64,000 bases of DNA from Rehmannia glutinosa (GCA_016081115.2 CM071925.1:15108441-15172440); one strand, 5' to 3'. Shown: positions 35,354 to 48,700, counted from the first letter of the stretch. Notes: generated by a model not told the origin, from the sequence alone. Made by a program: numbers and translations.

Positions 35354-35490
35354 AAACAAAAAAAAAATAGAATCCTCGGTTTTCCTTTTCTTTCAAATTC
35401 AACCCTATCATTGCAGGTCTCAAACCCAGCTGCCTATCATCAGTAGTAATACGTGGCCATTGGGCTAACCACAGTGGTTAAATGAATCCT
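35354..35490 (-). mobile_element. tRNA-derived SINE
   Basis: Read on the minus strand: an A-box-like TAGCCCAATGG (35467-35457) and, 41 bases further, a B-box-like GGTTTGAGACC (35426-35416; consensus GGTTCGANNCC with a C-to-T change). An unrelated body follows, then a T-rich tail ending in ten T at about 35359-35368. Promoter spacing and tail fit a plant SINE. It lies downstream of RPL11. Confidence 0.65.
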
Positions 35491-35769
35491 CAATTTCGTA
35501 TTTTTATTGTTTCATATGACTACAGAGGCTTTAGTTCAGTGAAGTGTAGAAGCTTCTAAATTAGAAATTGTACAAATATTCCTAAACATAAGACACATAA
35601 CTGTGCCCAGTGACATCAGCCCATCAGCCACACGAAGAAATAAAAGCACAACTTAACTTAAATTCATCTTCAAGAAAATATAAAATATGGATGAAATGGA
35701 CATGTCTATTGACGAAATTCTACAAAACTTTGGCAAAAACCAATAAAATCACAATGATAGATCGTACGG

Positions 35770-37669
35770 TCAGATCCTGCTCTCAAGTCTCAACCTAAGC
35801 TCCAATATTGATGCCTTGTTCAGGATGACACCTTCATATTTCACCTGGAACCACTTCATTGCATCATCCTTAGTGACCCTGTGCTGGATTCCAACCCGCG
35901 ACTTGCACCTACGGCGGCGGCCAACACGATAGCCAGGGCGCTCCAAGACAACATAGAAGTCCATACCATAAATACCAGTCGACGGGTCATACCTAGAAAA
36001 GATTATTGAATTAACGTGTGAGAAATTTTGATTTCATCCAAGTGCTACAAAAATGACCTCTTAAAGAAATCAATGTTACAAGAAATAACAAAAGACGGTG
36101 TGGCCAGTGTTTGAGCCGTAAGATTTTGTTAACATCACAAGTCCGAACCTAGAATGCATCGAATTCTTGAAACAAAGTTTTCATAATGCAATGATGAGCT
36201 AGAGATTCCAACTAGCTAGAACCACCAAGAGAGCAATCAATAACCTAAATATTATGCAAGTAAATCTTTTATAGATTTGTGGGAAAATTGATAAAGCATA
36301 CGAAAATTTGTTAAAATCAATTTATATATATGCTTACTTTATTCCAAGATCAATGTGCTCCTGAATACCAAAGCCGAAGCAACCAGTATCACTGAAATTC
36401 CTTCTGAGAAGTTCATATTCCTTCACCTTCAAACCACTCTCCAAAAGTTGCATTGCCTTGTCACCTCTGACAGTGACATAGCATGCAATTTTTTCATTAC
36501 GCCTGATCCCAAAGGACCGCACAGTGTATCTTGCTGCAAGCATGGGAGAGAACACAAAACTTAATATCTACATTTATATTTTATGATGCTATTTCGTTCT
36601 GTTTAAATTAACAGGAGATGAGAAGATTAAATTAAAAGAAAGGAAGCAGGATGTTCTTGTATAAATTAATCTAAGTTTCTTCAATCAATGTAATCACAGA
36701 GAGGAACTAAAAAAGAACTGATTCAGCCTATCTTTACTTGGAGCCTTGAATAGTTTACTGTATCTCAGGTGAATTATTTACTCCCACCCGAAGAATCTAA
36801 TCTGAGAGACAGAAGTTTGATTTTCTAAGGACATGTTTCCAAACTAATAAAGATACAAACAATTGTTTGCTCTATGTCTGAATTTGAACACGAAAAATTG
36901 GCCAAAAGCCATAGATTCACAGAGTCTACTCAGCCCAGTAATCTTCTGCCACGCCGAAGTTCGACAATTCAAAACTTGACGAACAATAAGATGCATTCAT
37001 AATGAAATAAATTTGAGTGGTCATTTCCATCTCAATGTTCTACAGATTTTAAATGTTTAAAGTTAATACAAATGCTACATCATAACATCAAGCAGCAAAC
37101 AAATCACAACATTCAAGGCCTAAAGTATTTCAACTAATTCAACAACCACTTTTTGAATGACTTATATAACAGCACAGTGTTGCTAAATAATTCTTTTCAC
37201 GCTTCGTTTTAAGATTCCTAAAACATTATCCAACTTTAGTGTTGAAATTTGTATCTCTCCTATGAACAGTAGGAAGAACCACAAATTTCAATTTTTACCC
37301 TTGGAGAAAACAGGGGTTTGGCCACTGAGTTGCTCCAACACCTGGAAAAAAAAAAGTAAAAAATAAAATAAAATAGAAGAAAAAATTCATGAGAAAATGA
37401 TTCAGCGCGGGAGCCGGAGTAAAAAAGGTGGTGACGTGCCGTACCTTAGCAGCTCTGGTGAGACGATCTCCACTTTCTCCGACGGAGATGTTGAGAACGA
37501 GCTTTTGCACCTTGATCTCTCTCATAGGATTCGATAATTTCTTCTCTGAAGCCTAAATTCAAATAAGTGCGAAATTAGCGTCAGCAATCCATAGTAATAC
37601 AAATTTTAATTAGTAAATACATATGCGCAGGAATGCATGTGCGGAACTACAAGAGGCGACACAAACCAT
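35770..37669 (-). CDS. RPL11: 60S ribosomal protein L11 (uL5), five exons
   Basis: uL5 is part of the large ribosomal subunit and contacts 5S rRNA in the 5S RNP. The exons can be placed base by base (minus): 37669-37667 (only the ATG), 37552-37445 (ASEKKLSNPMREIKVQKLVL onward), 37341-37299 (VLEQLSGQTPVFSK), 36533-36338 (ARYTVRSFGIRRNEK to EHIDLGIK) and 35992-35770 (YDPSTGIYGMDFYVV to the end). All four introns have GT...AG borders and phases that join correctly. The product would be 190 residues; plant L11 is about 182. The C-terminus after VILNKAS is unusual: an apparent one-base loss at about 35803-35805 shifts the frame past the expected TAG (35797-35795). A telo-box lies upstream. This is the best-preserved gene in the window. 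Confidence 0.93.
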
Positions 37670-37761
37670 GGCGATACGGTGGTTGACGGTGGAGGCGCGG
37701 CGATAGCAGGTTTGCAGGAAGACAAAGTTACAAGCCTTAATATGAAGTGGGAGGAGTGAGC

Positions 37762-37769
37762 TAGGGTTT
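37762..37769 (-). promoter_or_regulatory. telo-box in the RPL11 5' region
   Basis: tagggttt on the plus strand is AAACCCTA on the gene strand, about 95 bp upstream of the ATG. Telo-boxes are a known promoter/leader element of plant ribosomal protein genes and support this being a real transcription unit. Confidence 0.65.
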
Positions 37770-38055
37770 TCTGTTGTGTGTGGTTTTGGATGTAAATGTC
37801 AAATATGCCCCTGTCATTTCCTTTTCCTTTTCCTTATTTTTTTTTTTCTAATAACAGTTTTGCCTCTAGAAATCAAGCATCATTTTTTCTTGTACATAAT
37901 TAATCTCGAATTCATGGTATAATCCCACGACTTTGTCATACATGGTGTAAAACAACTTTAATTCATATTAATAATCCAGCCAAAAGCACGTTTATCAAGT
38001 GTAGTTTGAAAATCAATTATGTAACATATATGGGATAAGTATTCAAAATATATAT

Positions 38056-39297
38056 ATATATCGAATTGGTTAAACGAGACCAATGTGAATCTATGAGAAC
38101 ATTTATATACTCATGATTTAATCCAATTATTTTAGGCTAGTAAGGCTTTATATGTATTTTTCTATGTCATCCGATTTTTAGTAGGGGTGTTAATGTCATT
38201 TAATATTTCGTTTTAAGGCAAAAGAATCTTACTTTTTGATTGGTCGAGATTTAAGGAGAGAGAACTCATCAACTTCAATCGTGTAGTTGATTTTATTTCC
38301 ATGTCCATATTCAGCAAAAAAATTGCATGTGCATATTTGTATTACATACTTAGTTAAATATTCTTACATATTTAGTGATGTTTTTGTATATTTAGTTAAG
38401 TAGAATTGTATACTTAGTTAAATATCATTGTATACCGATTATTTTTTATCATATTTTTAGTTCGAGAGGAATTGTATACTTAGTTAATGGAATTATATAC
38501 TTAGTAAAATGTCGTTGTATACTTAGTTATGTTTTATTGTATATTTAGTTGATGAATTTGTAAACTTGGTTCAAAGTGGAATTGTATACTTAGTTATATA
38601 GGTAGTTTAGTGGATTTGTATACTTAGTTATGTGGAATTGTATGCTTGGTTCAAATGGAATTGTATACTTAGTTATAAAAGTAGTTCGGTGGAATTGTAT
38701 ATTTTAGTTGTTGTAATGTATAATTAGTTAATTGTTTCTTTATACTTAGTAATGTTTTAATGTATAGTTAGTTCAAGATAATTATATACTTAGTTAAATA
38801 TTTATGTATACTTAGTAATATTTTAATGTATAGTTAGTTCGGTGTATTGTATACTTAGTTAAATGTTTATGTATATTTAGTAATGTTTTGATGTATAGTT
38901 AGTTTAGTGAAATTGTATGCTTTTCATTAATTGTTCATGTTTTTTTGCCACATTTTCTATACCGTATTCCATTGTTACCCCAAATGAGGCAAACCCACGA
39001 TAATAGATATTTAACGTTATTTTCTCAAAGCATTGATCTTTGAAGAAGAGAGGGTGGATCGCGAGATTGGGGGGCGTGATCAATAAGTATCACGCCCCTA
39101 ATTTGTAGGAGACGGTTATGATTTGTTTGTCATCTACCCCTATTTTACCCCTCGTAAGTGTATATTTTCCTTCTAATTGTCTGTATATATTTTTTTAATC
39201 TTGACCATTGATTTTCTATTTTTCATGGTGTAGATCTGTTCCTTTGGTCTCACCTAGGAGGGTGGTCTCATATGATCCCCTCTCTCTCTCTCTCACT
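38056..39297. mobile_element. second terminal-inverted-repeat element with GTATACTTAGTT repeats
   Basis: The right end (tttggtctcacc ... ggtctcatatgatccc) is the inverse of the gatccaatgagaccac type of end seen at 29061. The left end (ggttaaacgagaccaatgtg ... tatgagaac) is a diverged counterpart. TA/CT microsatellites lie outside, so no duplication is readable. From about 38370 to 38930 the words gtatacttagtt / gtatatttagtt recur every 20-40 bp. A strong hairpin, ggggcgtgat facing atcacgcccc, sits at about 39071-39098. No gene is visible. Confidence 0.55.
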
Positions 39298-39333
39298 CTA
39301 TATATATATATATAATGGATAATTTGAAATTTT

Positions 39334-40828
39334 TGTAGGTCCCAATTCGAGGGTGTAAAGTAAGGTTTAGAAGGGGTTGAATAAACCTTACCAAATTTTC
39401 GATTTAGTCCTTTTAAAATAATTCAACAAAGTTGACTCAAACATCTGTGTCCTTGATAGACAACTAAGTTACCCACTCAACAGACTCGATAGAGCTGTTG
39501 ATAGTATAACTCCGCTCAAGCCAAATACTTAACTTGGCTGATTAGTTTTTAACAACGGAAGACTTACCACCCTTTGATTAGATTTTAGCTTGTTTTAAAC
39601 ACTTGATTTTTAGTACTTGGTTATTTATCGAGTTGGATTGCAAATATAATACTTAACAAAACGAGATATAAAGTAAATGCAGGAAAGTAAGTTTCTTTGA
39701 AAGTAAATGACACAAATATTTTTATAGATGTTCGAAGATGGGGTAATTCTTCTAATCCTCTCTTCTCCAACTCCTGGAGGAATCCAATATGTAACAGATC
39801 GTTACAAAGCGGTGAAGGTTGGAGAGCGACGCTTTGATCACACCGTGGCTTCTCTTGCATGACTTCAGCTTATTCACAGGCATTTGCCTTGCTGCCCTTC
39901 ACTCACTTCTCAAGTTCTTGGATTTGATCACGAAGCCCTCCAACAAACTTGATAATGGTTCGACTGGAACCTTTCTACAATCCTAGCTTGGAAAATAGAC
40001 CCTTTGATTTCTTCAAAAGTTTCCTCTTCAATGATTTGAAGTTGTCTTTCCTTCACAACTTGTGTTGGATCGATTTCCTTCGAGTTTCGGGCTCGAGGAA
40101 TTGCTTGAATGTTTATAGAGTATTGCGGAGTTAGATGCTTGAATATTGCTTGCTTGTTCGTGGTTGGGTAACCTCTTCTCAATAACTTTTCTGCAGGCGT
40201 TTGAAATTTTGCCCGTTGAAGAGATAAAGGCTAATTTCAAATGTCATTTGTGTTCGTTGGCTTGTCTTGGTCTGCCGAGTCCTTGATGTTGACCTTCCTC
40301 AGTATTAAATGTCTTCGCGACATTGCGAGGAGTGCGACGACACAAGGTGCAAGTGTTTCCCATTGGTTCATTCCTTTGCACAGTGCAGGACTAACACTTT
40401 AGGCGACATCTTTGACATATTACTATATTGAGTAATACTTTGACTTTAATCAATGGATGCAAGTCAGGTTGTATTGACTCGTTGTTTGTTTTTGTGACTT
40501 GAGTCACCTCGGTCGTTGGATAACTCAATGTTGTCACTTCAACTTTGAGACTTCGCTTCTTGAGTTGACTTGACCGACACTCTACGGTGTTTCTCGGTTG
40601 ATCTCTCCTTTCAATCGAGTCCTTGACTTCTTTCATGGCATTACTGGTGACACACAACGTAGTTTTCACATAGTCGTTGACTTCTTGTAATCTCTTGGCA
40701 TAGTTGACTTGACTCAACCTTTCCAACCCTAGCTATTACAATACAAATTACAAGGAAAATGGGGTGCCAACTTCCTAGTTTAAATTTTACATGGTATCAT
40801 CAAAATCTACTCAATAAATTTCCTAACA
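39334..40828 (-). repeat. 3' LTR of the SIRE-type element
   Basis: On the minus strand it starts TGTTAGGAAATTTATTG at 40828 and ends GGGACCTACA at 39334. It is similar to the right LTR over its length with scattered differences. Confidence 0.92.
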
Positions 40829-40838
40829 ATCCCCTTTT
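40829..40838 (-). other. polypurine tract
   Basis: Minus-strand AAAAGGGGAT, preceded by ggcatcatc, directly adjoins the 3' LTR. This is the usual SIRE-type arrangement. Confidence 0.8.
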
Positions 40839-41099
40839 GATGATGCCAAAACTTAAAAACATTCAAAGAAAGTAAACAACAAAGATACATACGACAATGC
40901 AAAGAATAAATAATGTATGCTTAAAATAGATCATTTTATTGATCATAGCATTTTTGTCTTTACACAATGTTTACATTCAAGATCAAAGCAACATAAATGT
41001 ATATGTCAAAACGTAGTATATCTAAGGTAAGATACATAAAGAGTGAAAATTAAGGGGAAATTCACTAAGCTTATTACAGAAGACTTACATAGATGTATT

Positions 41100-44000
41100 T
41101 ACAACAAAAATACATGAAAGGGGTTTGCAGCCCCGATGACCTTTCTCTTATCTTTCATGGACACTGCAACTTTCTCGATAGGTAATCTCACGGGTAGCTT
41201 GCTGAGAATATCAGCTATGACTTGACCTAGCTGAGGGGTTTCAACGAACATAAATTTTAATTCATGTGAACTTCCTTCCTCACCGCATCGCTTTTCTTTA
41301 ATTTCTCTTCTTTCAAACTCTTGAGGATTCCTCTTCCTCTTTGTGGCATCATCAAAGAGAGAGGTATCCCAGGGAACAAACCTCTGAGGATAAAGTCATG
41401 TCGGCTGATGGTGGAGTTGTGCTTGGATCTGCTGCATCATATGTGGTTCGAAATTCTGAGCGTGTAGCCTTGGACTCGGCTGTTACTATCTTCATTTCAG
41501 CCGAGAAGGCTGAATTTCTCATTCATGGTATTCTCGAGTCTGGCAATTTCATTCTTGTGGAAATGTTATAAATGACTCCATATCCGACTTATGGGATGGT
41601 TAATCCTCTCAATGTACTCTTTCATCCTCTTCATGTACATGGAGTTATCAAAGACTCTATACGACCATCCTTCCATATAAAGCTTTGAAATATCGACTTG
41701 CTCGATTCTCATTATGCGAGCCCGCTTTATTGAGTCCATTCTCGTAGTCTTACCACTATGCCTCTCGGACGGCTATGAGTGGCATCTCGATTGTCCGATG
41801 CAAATCCAGAGAGGCCTGATGGCGTTCCATCTTCTCAATCTCTTCGCAGATTTTCTTGAAGACGTCCGAGTAACTCGGCTTGCACATTGGATTCGATTGA
41901 TGGCCATTCTCAACGTCAAAATTAAAGTCTGCTTTGAACAATCGTGCCGCGGGAATAATCGGATCTTCCTTATGGTGTATCTCTTTTCTTCCCGGCATTG
42001 TCTCTTCTTCCTAATTGAGCTGAGATCCTTGGAGAAGGGAAACATGCCTGAATGCATCATCGCGCACATAGGAATTTCTTGTTGCTCAGGTGCTTGTGAT
42101 GACTCAATTCAGCTTGCGCGATGCGACAGCTTCATTGGCAATGGTCACACGGTATGGGAGCCTATGATCGAAGTGAGGAGTCGTTATCGTCTGCAGTTTG
42201 GGAGCTCACAGATATGACTCGGTTGCCTAGGGCATTTGAGATGTTTTGCCCGGTGACGAGCCTCACTGCCTTAATGACTTTCTCGCCTCTCTGTGGGTTT
42301 TACAATTGAGTAATCTTGCCCTCAATTGTATCATCACTTCACGGAGGATGATGAGACCTAAGGAGTTGGCTCATCATCAAAGTTGAATCTCATAGAGTAG
42401 ATCTTCTCACCGACTTCGCTCGAGATTTGTGAACATCCTGTTTGTCCATCATAGGATTATCATGTTGGTGGACGCCTTCATCTTCCGATCCCAAAAATGA
42501 TGTATCAATGTTTTCTTGGGAGTCTTGAAGGGCACTAATAACTTCATCTGTGATGGCACCTTCAATTTGAGGAATGTTCTCAATTTTATCATTTTTACCA
42601 AGGAAGTCTCAACCTCCCGTTATTTCTTTCAATACCCCAACAGTCTCCATCACTGCGGGGCAGGTTTTCAAATCCCTTCGGCGGCCTCAATCGTCTTAGG
42701 GTCTTCTAAATTCCTTAACTGACTCAATTGCCTTGGGTATCGGGACATTGGCATCCAGAGGAGTCTCAACCCTTGGATTGCACTTTCGAGCCCCGAGTGT
42801 TAACTCCGGGCTTCACCATCCTTTGGCTGTTTGTGATAGCGTCATCGCCTTCAAAGCAAGACATTTCACCGAGCATGACTCAAGCCGTCCGAGCTTCACA
42901 ATGTCACTGTTGTTTTTAAAATTCTTTCTCACATTCGCCTCCTAAATCCATTGATGTGTCTCCCACAACAACCTCCAACCCGATCGTGGTGGAGAGAGTT
43001 TCCTCCTCGGCACACCAACCGAGTGAATAAGAGCGGGTTACTCGCTCCGTAGACGCGCTTTGTCCTATGAGTGTTCGATACAGGCGGGTGTGAGAACACC
43101 TTCTTCGGGTCAAGCTTGGCTTGGGTGCCCAAAACTCGGTTTTATCGCCAATTCCCTTGGAGCCATTCTCCGATTGCACGGGGGGGATGTGGCTGCAAAG
43201 AATGTCCGCCGCAATTTGATGTGCCACTCCCAATGGATCAATTTGCGTAAGAGTTTGGGAGGACTCTCATGGACCTTCTAGTAAGCGTTTGGTCTGTGAA
43301 CTCATGAAGATGCTCATGTGTATGTTAGAGAGTTTTGTGAAGGCACACATTTTGGACTTCTCTAGGGCTCGGGCTCTATCCTCACCTTTCTCCTTCTCAT
43401 CCTCTTTAATAATGCGAGGATATCTAAGCAATTTTCTTCATCAAGACGGATCGACATCATTAACGCCAAGAAATCGAGAAGCTTTTCTCCATCCTTTATA
43501 AATTCGGGCGAGTGAACCGGGACTAGAGTGATCGAGCTTCCATGCCCTCCATTCCCTCAAGCGCCTTTGAATGTCGGGTAAACCGGAGAGTATATAATCA
43601 CTTCATCATCATCATCATCATCATCATCAACTTCATCTCCGGGTTTAGAATGGGAGGTAAGAGACTTGCTCTTCCTCGGATGCAAGAACATCGCTTATAG
43701 GAGGGAGATAACTCTTTCAACATCGTGCTCGATTGTCTCGACCGCTTTATTTTCCTCACTGGTTCACGGATCTCTGCTGATCACCATCGCCAGATCGCTT
43801 GATACATCAATAATTTCCCAGAGATTGCTCTTCTTGATCACCAGTAGTCTTAGTTTCTTTCTCCGGTGCAGTACAGATTCAATCTGTCTTTTCAAGCTTA
43901 GATTGCTTGAACAACCTTCTCTTCTTGGGCGAACCGGTGGAACTTCGGTTCTATCTCAGATTCATCAGTGGGGACTTGGACACTCTTCTTAGAGTAAGAG

Positions 44001-45170
44001 GCCGCCTTCCTCGACTTGGCGATCCTCTTTTTCTTTACGATAGGGGAGGAATATGGTGTTCCTCCTCTATCTCATCATGGGCAAGATGACTTACGGCTGC
44101 ATGGGCATGAGCTTTGACTTTTTGTTGGGAGCGGGGGCTTTCTTTTTTTCTGCCGCAGGGGGAGCGCGGGCTTCGATACCGCAGCTCTTTTTTGGCGGGA
44201 GTAGTCTCACCGTGCATCTTGAGGATCAACCGATTTCCCCTCACCGTATCGACCTTTCGGGCGTGGGCCTTTTTTTGCAGGAGAGATTTGACCTAAACAT
44301 CTTCTTATTAACATGGAAGGGCTTGCCATGATGGAGAGAAATGCCCTTTACCTCCATAATATGGCCAATAACTGTGCCATAGCCCAATGAGAATCCAAAG
44401 GACCCGTCCCTCCTTAAAGGTCCTGTTCAAAGACATTCGGGCAGAGTCCGTCTGCGTAAATAAACTCCCGGCCAGTTAACTTTCTTTCCTTGCATGATCG
44501 CGCCCATCACGATCGCCTTAGTTTTGACAAGCGATTGAAGCTTCCAAATTTCATTTCAACACACTTTGAGACGACATCCATCACTTGTGATAGTCGTCCT
44601 TCAAGCGAATCTTTCTTCGCCATATAGACCACTTTCGCAAAGACATTCCTTGGCAACTTTTTTCCAAGCCGACTAGGTCGACACCGCCTCATATAGATGT
44701 CCTTCAAGCCCTCCGCGGCAACAAACGAAGGCTCAACGAGGTCTTTTTTTACCAGTTTGATGACCTTGCCGTGGACGAGGAAGATTTGATTTCGTCGTCT
44801 ATACTTCGCATTCACGTAAAACATAGCGACCTCTTCAAGGTACGTATGAGTGTACTCCATCGTCAAAAATTCCTTCAGTAGGACTTCTCCAACATCTCAG
44901 CTATCTTATTGACTAAGGTCTCATTGATACACCGCTTGACCATTCCTTCAAAATCCACCGAGGAACCAAAGTGTGGATTTGCTTTGAGAGCTTTACTAAA
45001 TCATACTTTAGGCCATCTTGAGAGATTTTTACCGATTAAAATACGAGAGAACTTGATTGAAAGAACTAGTGGTTCACACAAGGTTCCAGAGAGAAAATAT
45101 TTTCTTTGCTTGAAGATGAATAGTTCACGTGAGGAGAGAGAAATGCAAGGTTCCGTATATAAGGGACGTG
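41100..45170 (-). pseudogene. additional 3' reading region of the SIRE-type element (env-like position)
   Basis: SIRE-type elements carry an extra coding region between pol and the 3' LTR, sometimes called env-like. Here the minus strand has a readable block at 44866-44507 (EEVAMFYVNAKYRRRN, FLVHGKVIKLVKKDLVEP). It resembles a domain found in plant-transposon proteins of this position. Further on come an acidic run encoded by (GAT)n at 43629-43602 and charged, broken frames. Plus-strand frames over the same interval (such as 41714-42217 or 43666-43992) are shadows. No membrane segment or other defining feature of an envelope protein could be shown. Confidence 0.45.
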
Positions 45171-45579
45171 AAAGGACATATTTCTGATTTTGAAATTTTT
45201 GATCAAAATTAACGGCTAAGATTTAGAGCTTCAAAACCGTATTTAATTCCACGCATTAAATTCAACAACATTTATATCCAATCATACGGCTTATCAGGCT
45301 TTTTTTATGCGGACCGTCATTATTATCTTTGACGTCATCCTTAAAAATAATCCCGCTTAATTAAAACGATTGCGTTTTTGTCACTCAGCCCATAAATGAT
45401 CCATCTTATATCCAAAGTGACTTAACTCTGCTTCTCTCTTCTCATGAAGTGACTCACCGGCTCGCCTAACTCAATACAACTCGATTTCCGACCGGGTTTG
45501 TTTCACTTGGCTGAAATATGAAACTTGTCCTTTTTCCTTTTTCTCACCATCTTTCTCTACTGATTGAGTCTTCTGAGTT

Positions 45580-48500
45580 TCAACTTAGCTCAATTAACCC
45601 CAACTCATTCTTGAGCTCTTCAAACCTTGATTCACATAGAGGCTTTGTGAATATATCAGCTAACTGTTATCAGTTGCGATGTATTCCAAGGTGATTTAAG
45701 CAAGAAACATCCTTGTTGCTTCCAATCTTGCAACAGGAGTAAAGGTTTCATCAAAATCTATACCCTATTCTTGGCAATACCCTTTGGCTACCAATCTTGC
45801 TTTGTTTCTTACAAATGCATCCTTCCTTATTCATCTTGTTTCTGAAAACCCATTTTGTTCCAATAACATTTTGATGGGTTGGCCTCTGCACTAATTCACA
45901 TACTTTGTTTCTTTCAAACTGATTCAGCTCTTCTTGCATGACTTGAATCCAATGTGTGTCATCCAATGCTTAAGACACATCTTTAGGCTCTATCTTGGAA
46001 ATAAAAAAGTGAATATGGCTTCATGCTATGCTCTGGATCTAGTTTTTATGCCATCTCTAACATTTCTAATAACTAACCTCGGTGGATGGTCTCCCCATCC
46101 ATCTCACATCAAGGTTGGAGTAAGTCTCTTTGGATTGCCTATCTCAGCCTAAGTTGTCTTGAACAACTCTTTCATTTCCATTCAAAGACTTTCCATTGTC
46201 TTTGAGATTCAACTATCTCATCTTCATCCGGGTTGGGTGCTCTTACTTCAGCCTTCAACATAAGGACTCTTCTCGAATAGTTGGTTGATTCAAACTTATC
46301 ACCTAACTCTTCAATGTCCTCTATTTACATTAGGTTCATCAAAAACCACATGGATAGACTTTTCGTAACCATAGTCCTCTTGTTCGAAGACTTATAGCTT
46401 TACTTCTCGGTGAATATCCCAAAAAGATACCTTCATAAGCTTTAGCATCAAAAAGCCTTCAAATTATCTTTGTCATTGTTATGGATGAAACATTTACATC
46501 CAAATATCCTAAAAATATCCAACATTTGGTTTTCCCTGTCCAAATCTCATAGGAGTCTTGGTCAATTGCACGTTGATCATGCATCTTTTTGAAGTATAGA
46601 ATGATGTGTTAATGGCTTCACCAAAACCTCTTAGTAATCCGCCTTGACTAACATGGTCCTTGCAGCTTCCTTGAGAGTTATATTCCTTCTTTCACCTACT
46701 CCATTCTTGTGGAGTTCTGCGGTGATAACTCATGAGCAATTCCATTTTCAACACAATACTAAGTTATTATCCCATTGACAAACTTTCCCGGTTCCTCGAT
46801 CTTATTTTTATAATGGTTTGGCTCTTTTCATTTTGAACTCTTTTCATCACCGAGGTAACTTCTCGCAAAGTTTCCTTCTTTTTACACATGAAGATTGTCT
46901 ATGTATATCTTGAATAGCCATCCACCACCACTAAAGGTGTATTTCTTTCCACTTATGTTGGTCGCTCAACTAGACCAAATAAATCCATATGCAAATGCAC
47001 GTAATATCCTTGTTGAAGAAGGACTTGGCTTATCCTTGAATGAAGACTTTATTTGCTTTCCCATCCGACATGCATCACATACACTTTCTTTCTTGTACAC
47101 CTAGTCCGGCAATCTTTCTACAAGATGACTCCTTGCAAGCTTGTTGATTGTCTTGAAATTCGCATGAATGCTCTTGTGCGGCCACCCAACTTGATTCTAC
47201 TGTGCTCTTTGCTAACAGACAAGTACTTCGTGTAGCAATGAGCCAATCTACCACATACATATTCTTCTCACTTGATCCTCGCAACACTATTTCATTTGAT
47301 TCAAAGATCTTTGACCGCACACTCCTATGTTGAATCCAACATTGTAGCCTTTATCACGAAAGTTGGCCGATGCTTCACAAAGTTGAAGTTGAGGCCTTCA
47401 ACATAAGCAAACATCCGTGATTTCGATCCATTTTTCTTGATAGATCATGTGCCTTTGATTTCCCCGAGCTTCATTTCCTCCAAATATGACTTTTTAACCT
47501 CTAATCTCCTTGAATCTTGATAGATTTTTCTTGCTTTCTGTCATGTCTGGGAACAACCACTATCCATATACCAGGTTCCGCACTTTCAGTATGCTCCTTG
47601 AACCCGCAATCAAGGAAATCGGTTTTTAGGTACCCATACTTGCCAGGTCGGGTCCGAGGGGTTAGTGCTATAAGATGATCCACCAACTCTATAGCCAAAA
47701 GATTTGACGCAAGAGGTTTCCATCTATCGTGCCATAATCATAGTGCACATTAGCAAATTGCTTGTGGGTTTTAGGTTCATACAAATCTCTATTGTCGTAT
47801 GCCTCGTGTTTGTTTTTAGCAACTACTTTCTTGGGGTAGTTGTGGTATTTCCGGGAGTGTAGTGCTTGGGTGCGTATGTGTGTCGATAATAACTCTTTGC
47901 CTTTGGAATGACTTGGCCGAGGTTTAGGTCTTTGCCATTTTCGCTTGCATTCCATGTCTTCTTTGGCCGATGTTTCACATTATTCCAATCAAGATAGTTT
48001 GATAGCTTTCTACCATTCCCATCATGCGTATTTCTCTTGTGAAATTTCTGGATTTCCGTAGCTCTGCTTTGCTTTTTCACAGAATATTTTCTATTTGGAG
48101 TTTTGAGGAACTCCGATTTCTTCTCGCTTGTCCTCTTAGCATACTCAATCGGGCTGTTTTTCCTTTCCCAATGTATCCAAGGCAAGTTTGTTTGTGATTG
48201 TGCTTTGAGTGAATGGGTGCATCATTTGGTGTTTGGGGTTTTTGAGATGCTTCATTACTTGAAGATCCTTTTTCCAAAATCATTTCTTGAGTTGATGCGC
48301 ACAAAGGAATTAAATCATATGCCCGTCTTATCTCCACATTCTTTTTGACTCATAATAAGATCATCCAATGATTTCGATGCCTTTGTAAATGAGGCAATCA
48401 TATTTTTGAGATCTTGTTCCCTCTTTTCTATAGCAGCCTAACTCTGCGTGATCTTTACATTTTCAAGTCTTCAGTTTAGTGTTCTCATCAACTATATGAC

Positions 48501-48700
48501 CTAGAGTACTCAACTCTTTAGTCAGCTGTGAGTTTTGATTTTTAAAGGAGTCGCTGGCTGTTTTCCTCATTTAGAATAGTGTGCGAGGATTTTATGTGTT
48601 CAAAATCATTCATCATTTTGCCTAATGAATCATAAAGATCAGTGGGTGATGAAGTGTGTGTACCACAATCACTATTACTTGAATCAATGAGATGAGTTAG
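45580..48700 (-). pseudogene. SIRE-type pol: integrase and RT start fused to the RNase H end
   Basis: From about 48340 down, the minus strand shows the end of gag/protease-like sequence and a decayed integrase (for example CDACRMGKQIKSSFKDK near 47080-47030, the zinc-binding/core entry). The RT start DDTHWIQVMQEELNQFERN and VIGTKWVFRNKMNKEG (45963-45815) follows, then FDETFTPVARLEATRMFLA. At about 45697 this jumps directly to ITLEYIATD and LADIFTKPL, the last residues of RNase H, ending at the TGA at 45580. The catalytic YVDD region, thumb and nearly all of RNase H are deleted. Frameshifts and stops are frequent. Confidence 0.82.

Noticed and set aside
41714..42217. 167-residue plus-strand open frame and several neighbours up to 44331
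   Set aside because: They lie antisense to the 3' region of a minus-strand SIRE-type element, have no recognisable domain and overlap one another in different frames.
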